Origin: CALHVX01 sp051027215
GTDB taxonomy: Bacteria > Pseudomonadota > Gammaproteobacteria > Pseudomonadales > Azotimanducaceae
Assembly: GCA_051027215.1 (NCBI GenBank)
Contig: JBPCXR010000321.1
Coordinates: 1-27,531, forward strand
DNA length: 27,531 nt
Direction: 5' to 3'
The number at the start of each line of letters is the position of its first letter. The first letter of the stretch is position 1. The notes under the pieces are model-generated. The model was not told the origin of the DNA. It was given only the letters and a program-made list of their open reading frames with translations, and did no database searches. This document shows positions 8,567 to 15,304 of this stretch, piece by piece. A program made the translations under genes and the position numbers.

Positions 8567-9281
8567 CCCAGGACATCGTTTCTAGATGAAGGCGCAGATG
8601 GTCGGCGCTGCGGTAGCGCTTGGCGATGAGTGAGCGCTTCAAGCCAAGAATGATGCTTTTAACTTCCGACCGTTGGTTGGCGTAGTGCTTCTGCCCACCA
8701 AGGGTGTCGTAGAGCAGGCGAATGATGTCACAAACGTCATCCAGCAGGTTTTCTCGGGTTGCGCCTCCCCAGTTGTATAGATCCAATAGCTTTAGATCGA
8801 ATCCGAGGCCGTGGCGTCGCAGGATAATGTTTTCGCTATGTAGATCGCCATGATACTCCCGTGCTCGGTGCATGGGCGCTACCGCGGTGGCCAGAGCGTG
8901 GGTCAGATGCAGCGCCTCAAACTCAGACAAGCGCTTGCCGCGCTGGCGCTGTAGATACTGGCTGAGCAGCTCGCCTTCGACGAATTCCGAAATTAGCATG
9001 GTGATGTCTTGGCGTTGAAAGCGTATCACCTCTTGATTCAAGTACTGAATCAGCGCCTCACAGTAGCGCAGCTTATGCAGCTTCTTGGCGTAGGCAGTGG
9101 CTACCCGGTTGCGGGGGTTTCGTTCTGGGAAGAATAGTTTCGCGGCGCGTTCGATACCGGTAACAAGCTCGCGCACGAGATACACCTCGCCCTCGAAACC
9201 GCTGCCGAGCAGATCGATGACCTCGTATTTGCGTGCGACGACTCTGCCCGGTGCGAGGTTGAATGACTGGATGCGAGACAT
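8556..9281 (-). CDS. Small Ser/Thr protein kinase-like protein
   Basis: A compact 241-residue protein with protein kinase hallmarks. The glycine loop is GSGFEGEVY (26-34), the ATP-anchoring Lys is in AAKLF (Lys48), the catalytic loop is YHGDLHSENII (Asp146, Asn151; HGD instead of HRD), and the metal-binding Asp is in KLLDLYNWG (Asp167; DLY in place of DFG). The C-lobe is short and I see no APE motif, so it resembles the minimal RIO/aminoglycoside-kinase-like end of the superfamily more than a PknB-type receptor kinase. Catalytic residues are intact, so activity is plausible. No membrane segment is seen. It is first in an operon with PP2C, divergent from the ThDP gene with 42 nt between starts. 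The FHA-like protein at 16915-18678 is a possible partner, by inference only. Confidence 0.88.
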   Translation of the reverse strand: MSRIQSFNLAPGRVVARKYEVIDLLGSGFEGEVYLVRELVTGIERAAKLFFPERNPRNRVATAYAKKLHKLRYCEALIQYLNQEVIRFQRQDITMLISEFVEGELLSQYLQRQRGKRLSEFEALHLTHALATAVAPMHRAREYHGDLHSENIILRRHGLGFDLKLLDLYNWGGATRENLLDDVCDIIRLLYDTLGGQKHYANQRSEVKSIILGLKRSLIAKRYRSADHLRLHLETMSWDAN

Positions 9282-9323
9282 TGCGGTATTGTATTCGAGA
9301 TTAATTCATTCGAGGGAAGAATC

Positions 9324-10955
9324 GTGAAAGTCGTCGATGCCATAGCCCAGGTGCTGAAGGACGAAGGTGTGTCCATTCTCTTTGCCTATCCGGTAAATCC
9401 GCTGATTGAAGCCGCGGCGAAGCTGGATATTCGTACTGTGATCGTACGGCAGGAGCGAACTGGCCTGCACATGGCGGATGCCTACTCCCGTTTGACCTCG
9501 GGTGAAGGCATTGGCGTCTTCTGCATGCAGCATGGACCCGGTGCTGAGAACGCCTTCGGTGGGGTTGCTCAGGCGTATTCCGAGTCGGTGCCATTGCTGG
9601 TCATACCTGCGGGATACCCACGCAAAGTGGCGGGGTACTATCCGAACTTCAGCTCGACGCTGAACATGCAGCACATCACCAAATCGGCAGAGACTCTGAC
9701 TATGGGCCGCATGACGGCTGATGTCATGCGGCGGGCGTTCTTTGCGCTGCGTAATGGCCGTGGGGGACCGGTACTGGTCGAAGTACCAGTCGATGTGATG
9801 GCTGAAGATGTTGGTCCGCATTTCAGTTACCAACCCAGTTTCAAGGCACGCAGCGCGCCAGATCCGCAATTGGTACGGCAAGCTGCACAGGAGCTGCTGC
9901 AGGCTGAGCGGCCAGTGATCTACGCGGGCCAAGGTGTGCACTATGCCCAAGCTTGGGACGAGTTGAAGACGCTCGCAGAGAGTCTGAACATTCCGGTTAC
10001 CACCAGCATTGAAGGCAAGAGCGCTTTTCCGGAGGACCATCCGCTGTCTTTGGGTAGCGGCGGGCGAGCGAACCCGCGACCAGTTAAAGCCTATCTGGAG
10101 GATGCTGATCTGATTTTCGGCATTGGCTGTAGCTTTGCCCTGACAGCGTTTGGCGTGTCTATGCCGAGAGGCAAGCGCATTATTCACGCCACCCTCGACG
10201 CGCTAGATTTGGCGAAAGACGTACCGGTGGAGTTGGGCTTGATTGGCGATGCGAAGCTGACCCTTGCCGCGTTGAACGACGAGTTGGACGGCGCAGACAG
10301 CGAGCACGCCAGGCGCCGCAGCGAGGTGCCCCAGCACATTGCCCAGTTGCGCGAGCAGTGGCAGGCGGAATGGCAGCCCAAGCTGACTGCCAATTCAGAA
10401 CCCATCAATCCTTATAGGGTCATCGCTGAGCTCAATGACATGGTTGATAAAGCAGCGACCATCATCACCCACGACGCCGGTAGTCCAAGAGACCAGATTA
10501 CGCCGTTCTGGCAGAGCACCACGCCGCTTTCGTACATCGGTTGGGGTAAGACCACCCAGCTGGGTTATGGGCTGGGCCTAGCGATGGGAGCGAAGCTCGC
10601 CCATCCAGACAAGCTGTGCATTAACGTCTGGGGTGATGCTGCCATTGGTTTCACCGGAATGGACTTTGAAACCGCTGCGCGAGAACGCATTCCGATCTTG
10701 TCGATTCTCTTCAACAATTTTTCCATGGCGATCGAAATACCGATCATGCCTGTCTCCGAAGAGAAGTTCGGTGCGACAACGATCTCGGGCCACTACGCAC
10801 ATATGGCCCAGGCATTTGGCGGCTACGGCGAGAGGGTTACCCAGGCCAGTGAAATTCCAGCCGCATTGCGCCGCGGTATCGAAGCGACGCAGCGAGGTGA
10901 GCCAGCTTTGCTGGAGTTTATTACGGCCAAGGAAATTGAAATTTCGAACGAGTAG
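9324..10955 (+). CDS. Thiamine diphosphate-dependent enzyme (acetolactate synthase-like)
   Basis: A 543-residue three-domain ThDP enzyme of the acetohydroxyacid synthase/benzoylformate decarboxylase superfamily. The cofactor-activating Glu is in IVRQERTGLHMADAYSR (Glu44). The central domain spans about 190-330. The C-terminal ThDP/Mg motif is GDAAIGFTGMDFETAARER (from 437) ending in FNN (463-465), so the usual GDG is GDA. The start is GTG at 9324 with GAGGGA (9312-9317) 6 nt upstream. No small regulatory subunit neighbours it, which argues against a housekeeping acetolactate synthase; related 'thiamine pyrophosphate-requiring proteins' act as decarboxylases or lyases on diverse 2-oxo acids or acyl-CoAs. 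Reaction unknown. Confidence 0.9.
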   Translation: MKVVDAIAQVLKDEGVSILFAYPVNPLIEAAAKLDIRTVIVRQERTGLHMADAYSRLTSGEGIGVFCMQHGPGAENAFGGVAQAYSESVPLLVIPAGYPRKVAGYYPNFSSTLNMQHITKSAETLTMGRMTADVMRRAFFALRNGRGGPVLVEVPVDVMAEDVGPHFSYQPSFKARSAPDPQLVRQAAQELLQAERPVIYAGQGVHYAQAWDELKTLAESLNIPVTTSIEGKSAFPEDHPLSLGSGGRANPRPVKAYLEDADLIFGIGCSFALTAFGVSMPRGKRIIHATLDALDLAKDVPVELGLIGDAKLTLAALNDELDGADSEHARRRSEVPQHIAQLREQWQAEWQPKLTANSEPINPYRVIAELNDMVDKAATIITHDAGSPRDQITPFWQSTTPLSYIGWGKTTQLGYGLGLAMGAKLAHPDKLCINVWGDAAIGFTGMDFETAARERIPILSILFNNFSMAIEIPIMPVSEEKFGATTISGHYAHMAQAFGGYGERVTQASEIPAALRRGIEATQRGEPALLEFITAKEIEISNE

Positions 10956-11066
10956 CAGAGGTAGGGTGACCATTTTTCAAGCCAACGACGGTGCTTGGGC
11001 GCTCAGCCCGTTTGCGGTACCTTGCGCGCTGCGTTGAGGAATTAAGGCCGACCGATTGAGCCGTGA

Positions 11067-12020
11067 GTGATTAACAACAACGAAATTTGTTTGCCGCTGT
11101 GGCGTCTGGCAGCAGCATTGGGCCTGCTGCTAGTGGCAGGCTGCGACCCGCGCCAGCCTAGCGTTCGTGGGCCCAACAGCGAGCCCGTAGACCGGATTGA
11201 AGCCTCGTCGCTGTCACTGCCGATTGTTGCCGATGGCAGCAACAGCGGTGCGCGCCCACTGGTACCGAACGTTACGGATGATCCGGACACCATCGGGCCA
11301 ACTCCCGCGCCCGAGCAGCTGTTGCAGGCGTTTCGCAGCATCGCCACCCAAGGCCTGTCTGTCCGGTTGGTTCCAGCGGTGCAATCTGGTGCGGCGATCG
11401 CGCTGGTTGTGGAGCTGAGCCTCGAGCAATTCATGCCGGTGCTCCTGGCACAGGACGGCAGCACGGACGGGATCGCAGCGCTGACCACCGAAGGTGCTAC
11501 CGTGGTTCTTGGTAGCCCTTTCGTAGCAGAGTTCAGCCCACTGCAGCCACTCGGGCTGCTGCAGCTTGACGGCCGTCTCGTCAGCGAGCTGCAGCCCCAC
11601 GGTTATACCCGAGTGCTGGGCTTGCGTAGCGACAGCGTGGGTGTAGTTGGCCGCGGCGAGTTTCATCGGGGGCTGTTTGATGCAGCCCTCCAGGTCGGGC
11701 CGGGCATTATCGAAAACGGTCGGCTCGACATCTCTACCCGTGAACTAAAGTTGCCCGCTTACTATCGGACTTTTCTGGTCAGTTGCGGGAGCCAAATCTT
11801 GGTGGGGGCGAGCACTCAGCCGCTGCATTTGCGCACCCTCGGCGAGGCGTTGTTGGCGTTTGCCCAAAGCCAGGGGCTCAGCTGTGATGAAGCGGTAAAT
11901 TTGAGCGGCGATCGGGAGGTCCTGTTGGCGGTGCGCAACAGCCGCGAGGCGGTAATTTACGGCAATCCGCGTGTCAAGAAAACGGCCCTGATTGGTTTTC
12001 TCCCCAAACCTAAGCTGTGA
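11067..12020 (+). CDS. Predicted lipoprotein of unknown function
   Basis: A 317-residue protein with a lipoprotein signal peptide: a hydrophobic stretch from about Leu9 to Val23 ending in the lipobox VAGC, with the acylated Cys at 26. The residue after it is Asp, which in enterobacterial Lol sorting favours inner-membrane retention. The mature part is rich in Leu, Gly, Ser and Val, with Pro-rich linkers after the anchor (RQPSVRGPNSEP, IGPTPAPEQ). I do not recognise the domain. The start is GTG at 11067 (another GTG at 11063 stops after three codons); its Shine-Dalgarno is weak. It follows the ThDP gene by 111 nt, with no terminator seen between them. Confidence 0.72.
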   Translation: MINNNEICLPLWRLAAALGLLLVAGCDPRQPSVRGPNSEPVDRIEASSLSLPIVADGSNSGARPLVPNVTDDPDTIGPTPAPEQLLQAFRSIATQGLSVRLVPAVQSGAAIALVVELSLEQFMPVLLAQDGSTDGIAALTTEGATVVLGSPFVAEFSPLQPLGLLQLDGRLVSELQPHGYTRVLGLRSDSVGVVGRGEFHRGLFDAALQVGPGIIENGRLDISTRELKLPAYYRTFLVSCGSQILVGASTQPLHLRTLGEALLAFAQSQGLSCDEAVNLSGDREVLLAVRNSREAVIYGNPRVKKTALIGFLPKPKL

Positions 12021-12048
12021 AGGGGATCACGCTCTGAGGAGGTTCACC

Positions 12049-12071
12049 GCAAGGCGCTTTTGTAGCCTTGC
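12049..12071 (+). other. Hairpin after the lipoprotein gene
   Basis: GCAAGGC (12049-12055) is the exact inverse complement of GCCTTGC (12065-12071), around a 9-nt loop. It lies 28 nt after the lipoprotein stop. There is no T tract after the stem, so it is a weak terminator candidate at best; it could protect or mark the mRNA 3' end. Confidence 0.4.
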
Positions 12072-12132
12072 TTGGGACTGCTAATGACCCTATAGTTCGA
12101 TGATCTTGGCGGAAAATATAAGGAGGTGATCA

Positions 12133-12168
12133 ATGTCTATCCGTTTTGCCTGTGAGGGCGATCTATAG
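12133..12168 (+). CDS. Candidate 11-codon mini-ORF with near-perfect Shine-Dalgarno
   Basis: ATG at 12133 to TAG at 12166-12168 encodes MSIRFACEGDL. The 14 bases before it, TAAGGAGGTGATCA (12119-12132), match the full complement of the 16S rRNA 3' tail in 13 of 14 positions, with 6 nt between GGAGG and ATG. A strong Rho-independent terminator (12195-12217) follows 26 nt later. No gene on the plus strand follows until 15305, so this is not a leader peptide for a downstream gene. It could be a real micropeptide gene, a ribosome-binding decoy/sRNA, or the remnant of a longer gene. A TATAGT at 12091-12096 resembles a -10 box but has no good -35 partner. No homologue is known to me. Confidence 0.4.
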   Translation: MSIRFACEGDL

Positions 12169-12194
12169 CATTGCCTTCGATAAAGGCTAACGGG

Positions 12195-12217
12195 GGGCCG
12201 GCTTTGCCGGCCCTTTT
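12195..12217 (+). terminator. Rho-independent terminator
   Basis: GGGCCGGC (12195-12202) and GCCGGCCC (12206-12213) form a perfect 8-bp GC stem with a TTT loop, followed by TTTT. Oriented on the plus strand, it ends the transcript carrying the mini-ORF and possibly the lipoprotein gene. On the minus strand the sequence after the stem is not T-rich, so it is unlikely to terminate the P450 transcript. Confidence 0.88.
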
Positions 12218-12242
12218 CATTTCTGGCCTGTTTTACGGTCTT

Positions 12243-13595
12243 CTATTTCGCGGTCAGTTGTACGTTCAACTCGCGAATTCCGCGAATAAAGCTCGACTTC
12301 AAGTAGCGTGGTTCGTCGACCATCTCGATCTTTGAGTAACGCTTGAGAATCTCTTCCCACAGAATACTCAGCTGCATCTCACCGAGCCGGTTTCCTAGGC
12401 AACGGTGAATGCCAAATCCAAACGATAGGTGGTTTCGGGCATTGCTGCGCTCGAGTCGAAACTCATCGGGTGCTTCGATGACTTGTTCGTCACGATTGCC
12501 GGAGATGTACCACATGGCCAAGCGTTCGCCCTGCTTAATCTGCTGGCCGCCAAGCTCAGTATCTACCAGCGCGGTGCGTGCCATATGGGCGACTGGAGTT
12601 TGCCAACGAATAATTTCCGGGACCAAAGACTTGACTAGATCCGGATTCTTACACAGTCGTTGCCATTGTTTGGGATACTGATTGAGCGCTAAAACGCCCC
12701 CGGAGATTGAGTTGCGGGTGGTGTCGTTGCCGCCAACGATCAAGAGCAGGATGTTGCCGAGATATTCGTTGGGTGGCATGTTTTGCGTGGACTCGCCATG
12801 GACCAGCATAGAGATCAAATCGTTGCCCGGCTGGCTTTGTGCCTTGCGCTGTTCCCACACCCCAGCAAAGTACTCCCAACACTTCCACAGCTCAGCAAAC
12901 CCTTCTTCCATGGTCGCAAAGAACTCCGGGTTGCCGAGATTCTGTACCGCATCTGACCAATAAATCAGCTTATGTCGATCTTCCTGAGGGATATCGAACA
13001 GCGTCGCCAGCATTTGTGCCGTCAACTCGACCGATACTTTTTGTACCCAATTAAACGGTTGCCCTATGGGCAGATCGTCGAGAATTGCACAGGCGCGCTC
13101 GCGAATGAGATCGTTCATCGCCGCTAGGTGTCGAGGTGTGAACATCGGAGCGACGACTTTGCGCTGCTCATCGTGTTTTGGCGGGTCAGATGAGATGAAC
13201 ATGGGCAATGAAAAATTTGGATCTGGTTCGGGCTCGGCAATGCCACCCAGAGCAATGCCGCCGAGGCGTGAATCGGAAGAAAACAGCTCGTGGTGTGCAT
13301 CCACATACTTGATGTCTTCGAATCGGGTCACTGACCAGTACGGTCCGAACTGACTGTTTGCGGTGAAGTGGACTGGGGCTTCTGCACGCAGTCGCGCAAA
13401 GTAAGGTAGCTCGGTGCGGGCCTCGAACAGATCCGGGTGCGCTGGGTTGAGTTCGTTCAACGGAACGCTGTTAACGTCCTGGTGGACGTCAATCGGCCAG
13501 CGTGCCAGCAGCTCGGCGTTGGAAGTGCTGAGCAGCTCCTCCCGGCTGATGCCGCTGGGGTGAGTACTGTCTGATTTCGGCTCCGACTCCGCCAT
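12243..13595 (-). CDS. Cytochrome P450, CYP153-like (alkane/fatty acid omega-hydroxylase)
   Basis: A 450-residue soluble bacterial P450. Seen: the oxygen-activating I-helix VGGNDTTRNSISGG (287-300), the K-helix ExxR as EIIR (327-330) followed by WQTPVAHMARTA, and the haem-binding loop FGFGIHRCLGNR with Cys399. The I-helix, WQTP and heme-loop wording match the CYP153 family, which hydroxylates terminal carbons of medium-chain alkanes or fatty acids. CYP153 enzymes need a ferredoxin and a ferredoxin reductase; neither is in this window. AAGGAG lies 6 nt before the ATG at 13595. It is downstream of a spinster-type MFS gene (76 nt gap, same strand), probably one operon. Exact substrate is inference. 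Confidence 0.93.
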   Translation of the reverse strand: MAESEPKSDSTHPSGISREELLSTSNAELLARWPIDVHQDVNSVPLNELNPAHPDLFEARTELPYFARLRAEAPVHFTANSQFGPYWSVTRFEDIKYVDAHHELFSSDSRLGGIALGGIAEPEPDPNFSLPMFISSDPPKHDEQRKVVAPMFTPRHLAAMNDLIRERACAILDDLPIGQPFNWVQKVSVELTAQMLATLFDIPQEDRHKLIYWSDAVQNLGNPEFFATMEEGFAELWKCWEYFAGVWEQRKAQSQPGNDLISMLVHGESTQNMPPNEYLGNILLLIVGGNDTTRNSISGGVLALNQYPKQWQRLCKNPDLVKSLVPEIIRWQTPVAHMARTALVDTELGGQQIKQGERLAMWYISGNRDEQVIEAPDEFRLERSNARNHLSFGFGIHRCLGNRLGEMQLSILWEEILKRYSKIEMVDEPRYLKSSFIRGIRELNVQLTAK

Positions 13596-13671
13596 GATTG
13601 CTCCTTTTGCAAGCTAAGGCTAAAGGCTGATATTACCATCTCGCCGTGGCCATTGGCGGCGGTGAGGTGCG

Positions 13672-15273
13672 CTAGTCGGAGGTTTTGGTGACCGTTTCGC
13701 CCAATTTTTGAGCACGCTCAACTCGTCCTGCCTCTTCCTTAGGAAGGTGACGCATGGCCAGCAACAGAAATACGAACGTAGCGCTGAAGATCAGCAACGC
13801 CAGGGCGATGGCGGAGCGCAGTGCTTCGCCATCGGTGTGACCCTGCGACATCATGAAATCGCTTAAGCGTCCAATGACGTACGGGCCTAGCGCCAGTCCG
13901 ATAAAGGTGTTCATGAGCAAAAAGTATGCGGTGGCAATGGCGCGCATGCGCGGCATAACCAGGTCGGTTGCGGTCGCGCTGGGTACACCCACCCACATGG
14001 ACGCTGGGATGTGGTACACGAAGTTCATGATGAAGGCGAACATGAGGCTTTCGGTGTACAACATCGCCAGCACACCCGGCACCGTGAGCACAATGGTAAT
14101 AAAGCCGATATAGAGGCGGCCATTGGGCGTGCGAAGCTTCAGCCAGTCCGCCAGCATGCCGCCTGCAGTGACGCCAATGAGACCGCCTAAGGCGTTGCCG
14201 ATGCCGACATAGATGCCGACTTCAGAGGCAGTCACTTCGAAGCTGCGGATGAGGTAGGGCACGGTCCAAAAACTGGCCCCATAGGTCAGAAACGAAATGG
14301 TTGGAAATGCCAGGGTGGTGTAAATAAGGGCGCGAGAGCGGAACATCATTTGAAAGGTGGCCGGGTCGCGGCCCGCCAGAGATTGTGCCCAACTGAAGGT
14401 GATGTAGACGCCGACGCCCAGCGCGATCCACTGCACAACGCTGCCAGTGACCAGCACCAAGCCATAGGCGGCAACGGCGATGAGGGCGCCAGCAACCAGG
14501 TTTAGCCCAACAGAGCCGCCGTGACGGCGCACGCTGTAGAGCGTGAGCGGCGGAATCACTGCAGCCAGCTCGCTGCCCAACAGACGTAACGGATCAGTGG
14601 CTTGGGTACTCACCAAGCCTTCGCTTTGACCGCGGACCGGCTCCTTCAGGGTGCGCACCCATAGCGCCAAGAGCAGCCCGGGAACTCCGACTGCAAAGAA
14701 CGCCATCTGCCAACCCTTCAGACCCAGCGGTGGGTTCTGCGGGTAGGTGGTAGCCCAATAGTCCAAGACCACGCCGCCAATAATCAGGCCCAGTCCACCA
14801 CCGATGTAAACCCCAGAAGAGTAGATGGCGATGACGGTGGCTCGTAGCCGTGGATGGTAGTAGTCCGACAGCATGGAATAAGCTGCTGGTGAGGCGCTGG
14901 CTTCGCCAATGCCGACGCCAACTCTGTACAAGGCAAGGGGGGTGAAAGATCGCGCCGTGCCGGATAACGCGGTCATCAGGCTCCAGAACGCCAGGCCAAT
15001 CGATATCAGCGTTCGCCGCGTCCAGACATCGGCAACCCGCGCTAACGGAATGCCGAAGACGGAGTAGAACACGGCGAACACCGTGCCGTAGAGAAATCCC
15101 ATTTGCGCATCGCTGATGCCGAGATCCGCCTTGATGTCTTCAGCCAGTATGGACAGCACGTTGCGGTCGACGAAGTTGAAAACGTAGACCAAGACCAACA
15201 CGAACAGAACGTAGTTCGCGTAGGCGCCGCCAGATTTGGGACCGCTGCTGGCGGCACGGATTGGATCGTTCAT
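13672..15273 (-). CDS. Spinster-type MFS transporter
   Basis: A 533-residue, about 12-helix MFS protein. The first helix ends with VYVFNFVDRNVLSILAEDIKADL, the marker of the spinster-like branch. DAQMGFLYGTVFAVFYSVFGIPLARVADVWTRR gives the helix 2-3 loop motif of MFS proteins, and GVGIGEASASPAAYSMLSDYY forms the helix 4-5 region. A longer central loop (about residues 210-240) separates the halves. In related bacteria such carriers are common next to steroid, lipid or hydrocarbon oxidation genes, so uptake or export of a hydrophobic substrate or product of the CYP153 is plausible, but not shown. Start ATG at 15273; only 31 nt separate it from the ATG of the divergent FMN enzyme, so the promoters must overlap. 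Confidence 0.9.
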   Translation of the reverse strand: MNDPIRAASSGPKSGGAYANYVLFVLVLVYVFNFVDRNVLSILAEDIKADLGISDAQMGFLYGTVFAVFYSVFGIPLARVADVWTRRTLISIGLAFWSLMTALSGTARSFTPLALYRVGVGIGEASASPAAYSMLSDYYHPRLRATVIAIYSSGVYIGGGLGLIIGGVVLDYWATTYPQNPPLGLKGWQMAFFAVGVPGLLLALWVRTLKEPVRGQSEGLVSTQATDPLRLLGSELAAVIPPLTLYSVRRHGGSVGLNLVAGALIAVAAYGLVLVTGSVVQWIALGVGVYITFSWAQSLAGRDPATFQMMFRSRALIYTTLAFPTISFLTYGASFWTVPYLIRSFEVTASEVGIYVGIGNALGGLIGVTAGGMLADWLKLRTPNGRLYIGFITIVLTVPGVLAMLYTESLMFAFIMNFVYHIPASMWVGVPSATATDLVMPRMRAIATAYFLLMNTFIGLALGPYVIGRLSDFMMSQGHTDGEALRSAIALALLIFSATFVFLLLAMRHLPKEEAGRVERAQKLGETVTKTSD

Positions 15274-15304
15274 ACTGCCGCAGTCTACAGAAATGAGGAC
15301 CCCT

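Noticed and set aside
9306..10187. Long minus-strand open frame (293 codons)
   Set aside because: Entirely antisense to the ThDP gene; composition is Arg/His/Ser-rich and matches no family.
10968..11038. Small ORF (about 23 codons) between the ThDP and lipoprotein genes
   Set aside because: GTG start almost abuts the only purine-rich stretch, the peptide is unremarkable and no terminator or conserved feature supports it.
12049..12071. Terminator of the lipoprotein gene
   Set aside because: A stem is present but no T tract follows; kept only as a hairpin.
12119..12132. Fragment of a 16S rRNA gene end
   Set aside because: Only the 14-nt tail complement is shared; bases beyond it do not match 16S rRNA, so it is a strong Shine-Dalgarno.
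15236..15304. Longer start (TTG) for the FMN enzyme
   Set aside because: It would overlap the divergent MFS start; GAGGA precedes the ATG at 15305.
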